NCBI GenBank assembly: GCA_934490165.1
Contig: CAKSTB010000011.1
Location: forward strand, 29,339 to 93,338
Source: an uncultured Ruminiclostridium sp.
Lineage (GTDB): Bacteria > Bacillota > Clostridia > Oscillospirales > Ruminococcaceae
Length of the DNA stretch: 64,000 nt
Reading direction: 5' to 3'
Part shown: positions 24,915 to 34,269 of the stretch, piece by piece
How the letters are laid out: every line of letters begins with the position of its first letter
How positions within the stretch are numbered: position 1 is the first letter of the stretch
Notes under the pieces: model-generated
Seen by the model: the letters and a program-made list of their open reading frames with translations, nothing else
Told to the model about the DNA's origin: nothing
Database searches by the model: none
Position numbers and translations under genes: made by a program

Positions 24915-24943
24915 TTGACAGCCTACCGACATTGTGCTAAAAT
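24915..24943 (+). promoter_or_regulatory. Sigma-A promoter of the ABC exporter operon
   Basis: TTGACA (24915-24920) and TAAAAT (24938-24943) with a 17-base spacer. This leaves a leader of about 170 bases before the first exporter gene. Confidence 0.88.
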
Positions 24944-25020
24944 ACCCAAAGCAAAACCGATTTTTCCGTGTAATATCGGCTTTACAAAAAGAAATAGAGC
25001 CTGCGCAGAGCGTTTGAAAC

Positions 25021-25122
25021 ATGACTTTGCACAGAAATATGAAAACGATTACCAAGTTCTGTCGAATGTTAGGTAAATATTTTTACCTTTATGATGACCG
25101 ACAGCGGGAAAGGTGTGATTAA
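25021..25122 (+). CDS. Possible 33-residue upstream peptide of the ABC exporter
   Basis: The ORF starts at ATG 25021 (or in frame at ATG 25039) and stops at 25120-25122, directly touching the exporter ATG at 25123. The C-terminal part reads MLGKYFYLYDDRQRERCD. Its ribosome site is weak. A composite hairpin lies inside it: ctgtcg (25059-25064) pairs with cgacag (25099-25104), enclosing aggtaaa/tttacct (25071-25088). The exporter ribosome site GGGAAAGGTG follows directly. In Bacillus subtilis the related bmrCD exporter is controlled by a leader peptide (BmrB) through ribosome-mediated attenuation. Confidence 0.5.
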   Translation: MTLHRNMKTITKFCRMLGKYFYLYDDRQRERCD

Positions 25123-26877
25123 ATGTTCCGGTTTAAATGGATGCTCGGAAAGATGAAAGGCTACCGTGCGGTTTACGCCGTAGCACTGTGTCTGTCAGTT
25201 GTGATACAGTCGTTTTTCCTTACAGGACCTATGATTGTTGAGCAGATAATAAGTATATTTATATCTTCTCCGGACGCTTTGCAGAATATTGAAAATCAGC
25301 GCGATCTGCTGATACTGCTTTGCGTTGCGATGATCTTATTTGTGTTTGTTCGTACCTGTCTGCAATTCCTTGCTAAAACTCTTTATGAGATAGTATCACA
25401 AGGCGTTCTGCAAAAAGTACGAAACGAGCTTTTTGAGCGTATTCAAAATCAGGATATGCACTTCTTTGACACTCATACAAAGGGCGATCTTGTAACAAGG
25501 CTTACGGGCGACCTTGATATGATACGTCATTCTATCGCATGGATAATTATGATGGTGGTTGAAAGCGGTGCATTGTTCTTATTCACCGTGATCTACTTTT
25601 TTACAATTGACTGGCTGATGACGCTTTGCATACTTGCACTTACTCCGATACTCTTTATAGTGACCCGTATGTTTGCGAAAAGAGTAGGACCGAAATATGT
25701 AGTGCTGCGTGAAAAGCTCTCGCGACTTAACACAAAGGCGCAGGAGAATATCGCCGCAAACCGCGTTGTAAAGGCTTTTGCCCGTGAGGATTACGAAAAA
25801 GAGGACTTTGACAAGTATAACAAGGATTACTGCGAGCATAATCAGCAGGCGGCTATGGTATGGCTTACATTCCAGCCTTACATAGAAACACTGGCGCAGG
25901 CTCTCTGGGCTGTGCAGATGCTTGTCGGCGGCATATTTGTTATCAACGGAAGAATTACAATAGCTCAGTACACAGTATTTTCCGGACTTCTGTGGACTAT
26001 AGCAAACGCTATGAGAAATATCGGTATGCTGATAAACGATTTACAGCGTTTCTTTGCTAGTATTTCCAAGATTATCGAGGTATATTATTCACGCCCGAAT
26101 ATCGTGAACAATCATAACAGCGCCGAACGTCCCCGTCTTAAAGGTGATATCGAGTTTAAGAATGTATCGGCAAAGTTCGGTGATATTACTGTCCTTCACA
26201 ATATCGATCTTAACATAAAACACGGTGAAACCATTGTAATAATGGGCTCTACAGGTTCCGGCAAAACAACGCTTATGAACCTTATCGCAAGGTTTTATGA
26301 TGTGTCGGAGGGCGGAGTATATGTCGACGGAAAGAACGTAAAGGATTACGAACCCGATGTACTTCGTGCGAATATCGGTATGACTACTCAGGAAGTCCTG
26401 CTGTTCTCCGATACGGTTGACGGAAATATAGCATACGGTAAGTCGGATCTGCCTTTTGAAGATGTAAAGAACTTTGCTCATTTAGCGTCCGCAACATTTA
26501 TCGAGAAGATGCCCGAGCAGTACGAAACGATAATAGGCGAGCGCGGTGTAGGTCTGTCGGGAGGTCAGAAGCAGAGAATAGCGCTGGCGCGTGCTATGGC
26601 TATTCGTCCGCCGATACTGATACTTGACGATACTACCTCTGCACTTGATATGGAAACAGAGGCGGAGATACAGGAAAATCTCAATAATCTTGATTTTGAG
26701 TGTACAAAGCTCATCATAGCTCAGCGTACATCCTCCGCAAGATACGCAGACAGGATCGTTATCCTTGAGGACGGTCGTATCAAGGAGTGCGGTACGCACG
26801 ATGAGCTGATGAAACAGCGCGGCTACTACTATGAGATCTACACCCTCCAGAACGGTACAGAAGAGGAGGCGGTTTAA
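25123..26877 (+). CDS. ABC multidrug exporter subunit with degenerate ATP site
   Basis: A 584-residue half-transporter: six membrane helices in residues 1-310, then an ATPase domain. Walker A is GSTGSGKTT near 375, the signature is LSGGQKQR near 478. The catalytic residue after Walker B is Asp instead of Glu (ILILDDTTSALD) and the H-loop has Gln instead of His (IIAQRTSSAR). Such a degenerate subunit pairs with a canonical one in exporters like LmrCD, BmrCD and TM287/288. It sits right before its partner gene (TAAATG junction). Likely exports drugs or lipids across the membrane. Confidence 0.92.
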   Translation: MFRFKWMLGKMKGYRAVYAVALCLSVVIQSFFLTGPMIVEQIISIFISSPDALQNIENQRDLLILLCVAMILFVFVRTCLQFLAKTLYEIVSQGVLQKVRNELFERIQNQDMHFFDTHTKGDLVTRLTGDLDMIRHSIAWIIMMVVESGALFLFTVIYFFTIDWLMTLCILALTPILFIVTRMFAKRVGPKYVVLREKLSRLNTKAQENIAANRVVKAFAREDYEKEDFDKYNKDYCEHNQQAAMVWLTFQPYIETLAQALWAVQMLVGGIFVINGRITIAQYTVFSGLLWTIANAMRNIGMLINDLQRFFASISKIIEVYYSRPNIVNNHNSAERPRLKGDIEFKNVSAKFGDITVLHNIDLNIKHGETIVIMGSTGSGKTTLMNLIARFYDVSEGGVYVDGKNVKDYEPDVLRANIGMTTQEVLLFSDTVDGNIAYGKSDLPFEDVKNFAHLASATFIEKMPEQYETIIGERGVGLSGGQKQRIALARAMAIRPPILILDDTTSALDMETEAEIQENLNNLDFECTKLIIAQRTSSARYADRIVILEDGRIKECGTHDELMKQRGYYYEIYTLQNGTEEEAV

Positions 26878-28644
26878 ATGGCAAGAAATAAATTTGACGT
26901 TGATGAAAGACTTGAAACCCCATTCGACTTCAGTCACTTCAAGCGAGCAATGGTATATGTAAAACGCTATAAGTGGAAGATGATACTGGCGCTTACGCTG
27001 TCGGCAATATCGGCTGTAGTCGCCCTTATCGGACCTCTTCTTACAAAAGAGGCTGTCGATGTGGCGATACCGGACGGCGATATTCCTTATATAGTATTTT
27101 TGTCGATAGGCTTTTTGCTGTCTATAATTGTCAGCGTTGTACTCGGAAATATCCGTCAGCGCATTATGACAAAAGCGGGTCAGCTTATGATATATGATAT
27201 AAGAAAAGACCTGTTTGCGCATTTGCAGGAGCTTCCGTTCCAGTATTATGACGACAGACCGCAGGGCAAGATACTTGTCCGTGTCGTAAACTATGTAAAT
27301 AATGTATCGGATATGCTGACAAACGGCATAATCAACTTCATTCTTGAAATATTCAACCTTATATTCATAACGATCTTTATGTTCTCGGTCGATGCAAGAC
27401 TGGCGCTTGTTATCTTTGCGGGCGTTCCTGTATTTATCGTTGTTATGATAATACTGAAAAACAAGCAGAGAAGGGCGTGGCAGGGGGTTTCAAACAAGAA
27501 CTCGAACCAGACCGCATACCTTGCCGAAAGCATAAACTGTATGCGTGTAACGCAGAGCTTTGCGAGGGAGAACGAAAACCTCGGCATATTCCGCAGACTG
27601 TCTACCGCCTACAGAAAGGCGTGGATGAAGGCGGTCACGGTAAACAACTTTGTCAGCTTCTCGGTCGATAATATAAGAGCGGTGGTAGACTCTGCACTGT
27701 ACTTTGTCGGACTGCTCGTTATAGGCTATCCCGCGGTGTCGCTCGGCTCGATACTTGCAATGAGCAACTATTCCTCACGCTTCTGGCAGCCTATAATCAA
27801 TATCGCCAGCCTTTATAATAACTTTGTAAATGCGGTGGCTTACCTTGAGCGTATATTTGAAACGATGGACGAGCCTGTAAACGTCAAGGATGCCGAGGAC
27901 GCTTACGAAATGCCTGATATCAAGGGTGAAGTCGAATACCGCAATGTAACATTCGCTTATGAAGAGGGTAAAAATATCCTTGAAAATGTAAGCTTTAAGG
28001 TAAAGCCCGGTGAGAGCATAGCGCTTGTAGGTCCTACAGGTGCGGGTAAAACTACTATAGTAAACCTGCTCTCACGTTTCTATGACCTTACAGGCGGCGC
28101 GGTGTACATAGACGGCAACGATATAAGCAAGGTTACGCTCCATTCGCTTCGCGATAAGATGGGTATAATGATGCAGGACAGCTTCATATTCTCAGGCACG
28201 ATAGAGGACAATATCCGTTACGGCAAGCTTGATGCCACAGAGGAAGAGATCAGGGCGGCGGCAAAGACAGTATGTGCCGATGATTTCATCATGGGACTTG
28301 AAAAAGGCTACAAGACTGAGATGTACGAGGGCGGCTCACAGCTGTCGGGCGGTCAGCGTCAGCTCGTATCCTTTGCGAGAACACTTATTTCCGACCCGAA
28401 GATACTTATCCTTGACGAAGCGACATCATCTATTGACGCAAAGACTGAAAAGGAACTGCAAAAGGGACTTCAGGAGCTGTTGAAAGGCAGAACGAGCTTT
28501 ATCATCGCTCACCGCCTGTCAACCATCAAGAACTGCGACAAGATAATGTTCATCAGCAACAAGGGTATTACCGAAGCGGGCACACATGACGAGCTTATGG
28601 CGAAGAAGGGCGACTATTATAAGCTCTGTATGGCACAGAAGTAA
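26878..28644 (+). CDS. ABC multidrug exporter subunit with canonical ATP site
   Basis: A 588-residue half-transporter that starts directly after the stop of its partner. Six membrane helices are followed by an ATPase domain with Walker A GPTGAGKTT near 385, signature LSGGQRQL near 488, Walker B plus Glu in ILILDEATSSID near 509, and the H-loop IIAHRLSTI near 542. All catalytic residues are present, so this subunit supplies the working residues for the heterodimer. The ribosome site is GAGGAGG inside the end of the previous gene, so the two are translated together. Confidence 0.94.
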   Translation: MARNKFDVDERLETPFDFSHFKRAMVYVKRYKWKMILALTLSAISAVVALIGPLLTKEAVDVAIPDGDIPYIVFLSIGFLLSIIVSVVLGNIRQRIMTKAGQLMIYDIRKDLFAHLQELPFQYYDDRPQGKILVRVVNYVNNVSDMLTNGIINFILEIFNLIFITIFMFSVDARLALVIFAGVPVFIVVMIILKNKQRRAWQGVSNKNSNQTAYLAESINCMRVTQSFARENENLGIFRRLSTAYRKAWMKAVTVNNFVSFSVDNIRAVVDSALYFVGLLVIGYPAVSLGSILAMSNYSSRFWQPIINIASLYNNFVNAVAYLERIFETMDEPVNVKDAEDAYEMPDIKGEVEYRNVTFAYEEGKNILENVSFKVKPGESIALVGPTGAGKTTIVNLLSRFYDLTGGAVYIDGNDISKVTLHSLRDKMGIMMQDSFIFSGTIEDNIRYGKLDATEEEIRAAAKTVCADDFIMGLEKGYKTEMYEGGSQLSGGQRQLVSFARTLISDPKILILDEATSSIDAKTEKELQKGLQELLKGRTSFIIAHRLSTIKNCDKIMFISNKGITEAGTHDELMAKKGDYYKLCMAQK

Positions 28645-28646
28645 AA

Positions 28647-29846
28647 ATGGGAAAATTTATGAAAAAGACAGCCGCAATACTTATGTCGCTTTGCATAATT
28701 CTGACTGCGTCATGCACACAGCGAGTATCGGTAGTCGATGAAAACGAAAGCACCGAAAAATTCATTTTTGCCGACGATGATACCGTGGTACATACCGCAA
28801 AAGACGTTCTCGACAAAATGACACTTAGAGAAAAGGTTGGACAGATGTTTATCGTCCGCCCCGAAGCTCTCGCCACGCAAGGCAATGCGGAAACCGCCCC
28901 GGCAGTCGACCGTGTTGATAATGCCGTTATCACCCGCCTTGAAGAATACCCTGTCGGCGGCGTAGCGCTTTTCAGCAGGAATATCACAAGCGCCCGGCAG
29001 CTGCCGAAGTTCATCTCCGACCTGCAAAACAGCAGTAAATATCCGCTTTTCATCGCCGTTGACGAAGAGGGCGGAAGAGTTGCCCGCATTGCAAATTCCG
29101 ATTATTTCGATGTAGCAAGCTATAAGAGTATGGAAGATATAGGCAAGGCAGGCGATGCGTCAAAGGCGGAGGAAGTCGGCAGGCAGATAGGCTTGTACCT
29201 TAAAATGCTGGGCTTCAACCTTGATTTTGCGCCTGTCGCCGATACCAATACAAATCCGCAGAATATAGTGATAGGCGATCGTTCCTATGGCAGTGATCCG
29301 GCCTTAGTTGCCCGAATGGTTTCGGCACAGCTTGACGGAATGCACGACAGCGGCATTATGGGAACGCTTAAGCACTTCCCAGGGCACGGCGACACAAAGG
29401 ACGATACCCATTCAGGCTATGTCAGCATAGGAAAAACGTGGGACGAGCTGAAAAAATGCGAGCTTGTACCGTTTACGGCGGCTCTTCCGAAAGCGGATAT
29501 GGTTATGATATCTCACATAACCGCCGTGAACGTTACAAATGACGATCTCCCGGCATCAATGTCTGAAACGATGATAACCAAAAAACTGCGTAACGAGCTC
29601 GGATATGACGGAGTGATAATCACGGACGCTATGGCTATGGGTGCTGTCGCCGATAACTACACATCGGCTGAGGCGGCAGTAACCGCAGTAAAGGCAGGCG
29701 TTGATATCGTGCTTATGCCGCAAGATCTTGATGAAGCGTTTGACGGCGTGATGAAAGCGGTAACCGATGGCGAAATAAGCTCGTCACAGCTTGATAAAAG
29801 TGTTCTGCGCATACTTACACTTAAGGCAAAATACAAGTTGATATGA
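28647..29846 (+). CDS. Glycoside hydrolase family 3 lipoprotein (beta-N-acetylhexosaminidase, NagZ-like)
   Basis: A 399-residue protein. ATG 28647 lies two bases after the exporter stop; ATG 28659 (395 residues, with GGGA upstream) is an equally good start. The signal peptide ends in a lipobox (ILTASC). The GH3 domain carries KHFPGHGDTKDDTHSG, the NagZ-type loop with catalytic Asp-His dyad, and the nucleophile in VIITDAMAMGA. GH3 enzymes with this loop release N-acetylglucosamine from wall fragments or chitin. Being exported, it probably acts in wall turnover. Its place in the exporter operon is unexplained. Confidence 0.88.
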   Translation: MGKFMKKTAAILMSLCIILTASCTQRVSVVDENESTEKFIFADDDTVVHTAKDVLDKMTLREKVGQMFIVRPEALATQGNAETAPAVDRVDNAVITRLEEYPVGGVALFSRNITSARQLPKFISDLQNSSKYPLFIAVDEEGGRVARIANSDYFDVASYKSMEDIGKAGDASKAEEVGRQIGLYLKMLGFNLDFAPVADTNTNPQNIVIGDRSYGSDPALVARMVSAQLDGMHDSGIMGTLKHFPGHGDTKDDTHSGYVSIGKTWDELKKCELVPFTAALPKADMVMISHITAVNVTNDDLPASMSETMITKKLRNELGYDGVIITDAMAMGAVADNYTSAEAAVTAVKAGVDIVLMPQDLDEAFDGVMKAVTDGEISSSQLDKSVLRILTLKAKYKLI

Positions 29847-29853
29847 TTTACGG

Positions 29854-29886
29854 ACTGCTGTGATTTTAGAAATTACAGCAGTTTTC
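29854..29886 (+). terminator. Terminator of the ABC-GH3 operon
   Basis: The stem actgctgtgatt with aattacagcagt (one wobble) has a five-base loop and is followed by TTTTCTTGTTT. Confidence 0.85.
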
Positions 29887-29982
29887 TTGTTTACATTTAC
29901 CAAATCCGCCGCCATTTGGGTATAAATATTCTTATATCGTCTGAAAAAATTATAATTGCCATATAATTTTTATATTACCGAC

Positions 29983-30011
29983 TTGCTTTTTTTCCGACGT
30001 TATGGTAGAAT
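29983..30011 (+). promoter_or_regulatory. Sigma-A-like promoter for the 30089 gene
   Basis: TTGCTT (29983-29988) and TAGAAT (30006-30011) with a 17-base spacer, about 78 bases before the start codon. Confidence 0.65.
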
Positions 30012-30088
30012 GAAATCAGAAAATGCGCCTAGACAGCGGTTTCTACAGGAAATATATCATTTTAATCCACATCTTGAAAGGACAAATC

Positions 30089-31957
30089 ATGGAAAATAAC
30101 AACATGAACGAACAGCAGCCCAACTGGCAGCAGGCTCTTAACGAGTTCAGCGATCAGTCTGAACAGCCGGCGCAGCAGACACAGCCTCAGCAGTTTGCAC
30201 AGCAGGCACAGCCTCAGCAGTTCGCACAGCAGACACAGCCTCAGCAGTTTGCACAGCAGGCACAGCCTCAGCAGTTCGCACAGCAGGCACAGCCTCAGCA
30301 GTTCGCACAGCAGGCACAGCCCCAGCAGTTCGCACAGCAGACACAGCCTCAGCCCGGACAGTATACACAGCAGGCACAGTTTGCTCAGGCTCAGGGACAG
30401 TTTACTCCTCAGGGTATGCCCGCTTATGATGCAGGTAACTTTGCAGTAGTACCTCCTCAGAAAAAGAACAAGGTATTGCCGATAATTCTTATAATTCTTG
30501 CAGTTGCAATTGTTGCAGGCGGCGTAGTTTTTGCCTGCCTCAATCTGTTCAAGAACAAGGCAAGCGGATACGAAGCTTTGGAAAGAGATTATTTTGCATC
30601 TGCCGAGAAGAAAGCCGATGAATTATTAAACAGCACCAAGAACGTAAAGACAGGCCTTGAGCAGACTATTACTATAGATGTATCCAAGGATCTGATCGGT
30701 GCCGATGTTGATATTGCCCCTACAGTTATAACAGCCAAGAGCAATGTTGACAGCTCTGCTAATAAGGCATCGGGCTCACTTGCTTTAAGCGCGGGCGATG
30801 AAGCTTATATGAATATAAACTTCTGGCTTGCCGACGGCAAAATGTATTACACTGTACCCGAGCTTACAGATAAGTACATAGTAATGGATCTCAATGAGCT
30901 TTCCTCATCTTTAAAGGATATTTCCTCCGGCGGAAGCTCTGATTTCAGCGGCATTCTTACCGTTTCAGATGTAGCGGAAGCTCCTTCTGCTTCGACAAAT
31001 TATGAAGAGATACTGAAGAGCATTGATGACGAAACATTCAACAAGATCGTTGACATCATTACCGAAGCTTATTTCGACAACTTTACAAGCGTTGAAAACA
31101 AGTCAGATTCATTCAAAATGTCGGACAGCACAGTTGATTGCACATCATACACAATTGATTTTACAGCCGAAAAGGTAATTGCTTTCTGCACAGACGTACT
31201 TGATGCAGTAGAAAAGGAAAGCAAGATCATGGATATCCTTTCACAGCTTGGCATCGACAACGCTACTTTCCAGTATATCAAGACTCTTATGACAGATTCG
31301 ACAAAGGACGCTACAGAGGAAGAGCTCAGTCAGGTAATGGCTACAATGATCGTTTATGTAAAGGATAACAACATTATCGGCAGAAAGATCTCTATAGCAG
31401 ACGCTATCGAGGCTGTTCTTGTGACATTCTCTGACAATGCGCAGTTTGAATATTCCTTAAATGCAACGATCACGAGCGATACAACGATCTATGCAGGTGC
31501 AAAGGGCACAATAAACGGCAACAACTACACAGGTACTGCATCTGTTACGGCAGACGGTCAGACTGTTATTACTGCTGACTTCTCATTTGACGTAACAAAC
31601 GGCAACGGTACATATAACTTCAAGGTCACTACAGACGACAGCGAAACCTTTGAGGTAAAGCTCAACGTTGCTATGGACGGTAACAACGGAACATTTGATA
31701 TCACTGTTGCTTCAAACGGAACGGATATGTTCACATTAAAGGCAGAGAGCAAGGAAGCGGCATACACCGAAGAAGCTCTCCCCGAAATCAACAGCTCAAA
31801 TTCTGTTGATATTTCCGACAGTGCCGCTCTTGAAGCGTTCAGCACAGAAATATCCGCAAGCTTACCCAAGTTCATCGAAAAGATGCAGAATATAAAGAAC
31901 CCCGATATAGTATGCCTTATGCTTGTACAGCTCGTAGCAGGCTCTATGATCGCATAA
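30089..31957 (+). CDS. Membrane-anchored protein with a Gln-rich repeat tail
   Basis: A 622-residue protein. ATG 30089 has GAAAGGAC upstream; the longer frame from 30023 lacks a site. There is no signal peptide. Residues 1-125 are Gln/Pro-rich with six copies of QPQQFAQQ(A/T). One membrane helix follows (VLPIILIILAVAIVAGGVVF, about 134-153), so the tail is probably inside the cell and the large C-terminal part outside. The outer part (155-622) is a beta-rich protein with regular strands (SFDVTNGNGTYNFKVTTDDS), of a type common in Clostridia. No enzyme motif. It may sense or bind the cell wall. Confidence 0.75.
   Translation: MENNNMNEQQPNWQQALNEFSDQSEQPAQQTQPQQFAQQAQPQQFAQQTQPQQFAQQAQPQQFAQQAQPQQFAQQAQPQQFAQQTQPQPGQYTQQAQFAQAQGQFTPQGMPAYDAGNFAVVPPQKKNKVLPIILIILAVAIVAGGVVFACLNLFKNKASGYEALERDYFASAEKKADELLNSTKNVKTGLEQTITIDVSKDLIGADVDIAPTVITAKSNVDSSANKASGSLALSAGDEAYMNINFWLADGKMYYTVPELTDKYIVMDLNELSSSLKDISSGGSSDFSGILTVSDVAEAPSASTNYEEILKSIDDETFNKIVDIITEAYFDNFTSVENKSDSFKMSDSTVDCTSYTIDFTAEKVIAFCTDVLDAVEKESKIMDILSQLGIDNATFQYIKTLMTDSTKDATEEELSQVMATMIVYVKDNNIIGRKISIADAIEAVLVTFSDNAQFEYSLNATITSDTTIYAGAKGTINGNNYTGTASVTADGQTVITADFSFDVTNGNGTYNFKVTTDDSETFEVKLNVAMDGNNGTFDITVASNGTDMFTLKAESKEAAYTEEALPEINSSNSVDISDSAALEAFSTEISASLPKFIEKMQNIKNPDIVCLMLVQLVAGSMIA
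30182..30343 (+). repeat. Six tandem 27-bp repeats coding QPQQFAQQ(A/T)
   Basis: Six in-frame units of 27 bases that differ only at third positions or A/T exchange in the last codon. Slippage could change their number between strains. Confidence 0.92.
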
Positions 31958-31988
31958 TAGTTCTTTTTGAATAGCTTTTGTATTTCAC

Positions 31989-32013
31989 GACCGCCCGCAC
32001 GGGCGGTCTTTTT
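31989..32013 (+). terminator. Terminator after the 30089 gene
   Basis: A GC-rich stem, gaccgcccg with gggcggtc, three-base loop, followed by TTTTTC. The next promoter begins two bases further on. Confidence 0.9.
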
Positions 32014-32014
32014 C

Positions 32015-32043
32015 TTGACTTTTTGCTGTTTTGAACGTATAAT
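32015..32043 (+). promoter_or_regulatory. Sigma-A promoter of the EAL protein gene
   Basis: TTGACT (32015-32020) and TATAAT (32038-32043) with a 17-base spacer; GGAGGG lies before the ATG at 32073. Confidence 0.9.
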
Positions 32044-32072
32044 TAGTGTAGAAACAGTTTGGAGGGATATAT

Positions 32073-33974
32073 ATGAATCTGGGTATTCAGATCGTTTCGT
32101 TCAGCGTTATGCTGACAATCGCCGTTATCTATTTTTTAAATAAGCACATAAAGCTTCTGTCCACAAGGATATATACGCTTTATCTTTCGGTTTCGCTGAT
32201 CTACAGCGTTTTTGAAGGCTGTACCATTTATACCCTATATCATATTGATACAATAGATCCGTTTATAAACCGCCTGGCGCATCAGCTGTTTATCGGCTCG
32301 CTTGTATTGATTTTGATGTTCCTTTTTATCTATATCGATATCCTGACCAGAAAGCAGAAGCGTTACAAGCCGATAGAGCTTATCGTAAGAATCCTGCCGG
32401 CTTTGCTTTCGCTTGTAATGACTGCGTTTGGCAGGATAGATTATCATATAGGCAGTGACGGCAGATATTCGTACGGACCCGTTGTTTCGATGCTTTACGT
32501 CTGCCTTGCGGTGTACGTGCTGTGGACGATCGTTACCGTTATCCGCCACCGCAAATCCGTACCGGGTCATATAATGTTTACCGCACTTTGCGGAATATCA
32601 GGCTGGATAATAATCGGAATAGTGCAGTTGTTCAATCCCACATGGCTTATTGAATCAATGGGCGTTTCACTTATGCAGTTGTTTATCTTCCTGTCGGTCG
32701 AGAACCCGAGAGAATACAACGATATGGATATAAGCGGCGCGCTGAACCGCCACGCATTTGAAATGATGCTCAAGGAGCGGTGTGAAAACGGTAAGGGCTT
32801 CTTTGTTGTAACATTCACGCTTGCAAATTCCGAGCTTCTTAAAAATTCTGTCGGTGTAAACGAGGTATATAATATTCTCGGCTGGGCGGCGCTTAAGCTG
32901 TCGACTGTTCTGCGGTCGGATTATTATCACACCTCCGACAACAGCATAAGCTTTATCGTAAAACACAAAGCTTGCTGTGAGAAGCTGATCAAATCCGATT
33001 TTGACAAGATAGAATTTTCGACATCGGCAGGTGTTAAGGTCAATACCTCTTTCAGACTTTCGTTTATCGAGTGCCCGAAGTATGCCGACAGCGTAGATAA
33101 AATTACCGAGCTTATGACGCATATACTCGGTGCAAAGATGAGATCCGAACGTTCTATTCTCGTTGTCAGCGAAGCTGTTATAGATGAAATAAATTACCTT
33201 TCCGGTGTAGAACGACTGCTCCAGTACGCAGTCAAGAATGACGGACTTGAAGTATACTACCAGCCGATATATTCAACGACAAAGAAGAAGTTTGTATCGG
33301 CAGAAGCACTTGTAAGGCTCAAGGACAGAGAAACGCTCGGCTTTATATCGCCCGAGATCTTTATTCCGATGGCGGAGCGTATGGGGCTTATTTCAGACCT
33401 CGGCAACATCGTCTTTGAAAATGTCTGTCGCTTTGCACAGCAGAGCAATATAAAGCAGTACGGAGTAGAGTACATAGAGGTTAATATCTCCGCAGTACAG
33501 AGCGTTGATATATCGCTCCCAGACCGCTTGCTCGACTGTATGAGCAAATACGGTATCACATCTGATTTCTTCAACCTTGAAATTACCGAAACTGCCGCTG
33601 TTGAAGCAGGTGAACTGCTTGATCTCAATATGTCGCGGCTGAAAACTATGGGCTGTGGCTTTTCTATGGACGATTTCGGCACAGGTTATTCAAACCTGTC
33701 GCAGATGGCAAATACGGGCTTTGATATAATAAAGCTTGATAAGAGCCTTATATGGCCTTGCTTTGATGAGAACGGCGAAAAGCCCCGAACGATTCTTGAC
33801 AGCTGTATAGCAATGATAAACGGTCTTGGAATTTCTATAGTAGCCGAGGGTGTAGAAACTAAGGAGCAGGTGGATCTGCTTACTTCAAAGGGCGTTGAGT
33901 ATCTCCAGGGTTATTATTTTGCTAAGCCTATGAATGAACATGATTATTTGAACTTTTTGCAAAACAATTGTTAG
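32073..33974 (+). CDS. Membrane c-di-GMP phosphodiesterase (degenerate GGDEF plus EAL)
   Basis: A 633-residue protein. Six or seven membrane helices fill residues 1-215. A GGDEF-like domain follows, starting SGALNRHAFEMML, but the signature loop reads TSDNSISF, so it cannot make c-di-GMP. The EAL domain (about 385-630) looks active: E411 in EALVRL, VNIS, the metal-binding EITET, D533/D534 in DDFGTGYSN, KLDKSL and EGVE. It should break down c-di-GMP and so favour motile over attached life, with the membrane part sensing a signal. It is a single-gene unit. The 34002-34214 stretch after it has no supported gene. Confidence 0.92.
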   Translation: MNLGIQIVSFSVMLTIAVIYFLNKHIKLLSTRIYTLYLSVSLIYSVFEGCTIYTLYHIDTIDPFINRLAHQLFIGSLVLILMFLFIYIDILTRKQKRYKPIELIVRILPALLSLVMTAFGRIDYHIGSDGRYSYGPVVSMLYVCLAVYVLWTIVTVIRHRKSVPGHIMFTALCGISGWIIIGIVQLFNPTWLIESMGVSLMQLFIFLSVENPREYNDMDISGALNRHAFEMMLKERCENGKGFFVVTFTLANSELLKNSVGVNEVYNILGWAALKLSTVLRSDYYHTSDNSISFIVKHKACCEKLIKSDFDKIEFSTSAGVKVNTSFRLSFIECPKYADSVDKITELMTHILGAKMRSERSILVVSEAVIDEINYLSGVERLLQYAVKNDGLEVYYQPIYSTTKKKFVSAEALVRLKDRETLGFISPEIFIPMAERMGLISDLGNIVFENVCRFAQQSNIKQYGVEYIEVNISAVQSVDISLPDRLLDCMSKYGITSDFFNLEITETAAVEAGELLDLNMSRLKTMGCGFSMDDFGTGYSNLSQMANTGFDIIKLDKSLIWPCFDENGEKPRTILDSCIAMINGLGISIVAEGVETKEQVDLLTSKGVEYLQGYYFAKPMNEHDYLNFLQNNC

Positions 33975-34210
33975 CGTAATTGCTCAGCCTTTTGTTTATG
34001 AATGCCAAAATATTTAGGTTGCTTTACAAACTTGTCAGCCTGTGCGCTTTTGCAAGTTACACTGAAGCAAAAGCGTGAGCTTGATTATTATATCGTTAAA
34101 AATGTTAATAATATGACGAACAGGTTTGTGCAAAAAGCAGCAAAAACCCCTGAATTGTTCCGAAAGTTATTTTTAAATGTGAATATTTTACGAAAAAGTT
34201 ACAAAGTATA

Positions 34211-34241
34211 TTGACAATTTTATTTTAATGTGTAATAATAT
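34211..34241 (+). promoter_or_regulatory. Promoter of the PadR gene
   Basis: TTGACA (34211-34216) with TAATAA (34233-34238, 16-base spacer) or TAATAT (34236-34241, 19-base spacer), followed by a strong AAGGAGGT site. Confidence 0.65.
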
Positions 34242-34269
34242 GAAGTAAAGATAAGGAGGTAGTTATCTT

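Noticed and set aside
34002..34214. 70-codon frame before the PadR gene
   Set aside because: No ribosome site, ends at the PadR promoter, and the codon use is unlike its neighbours.
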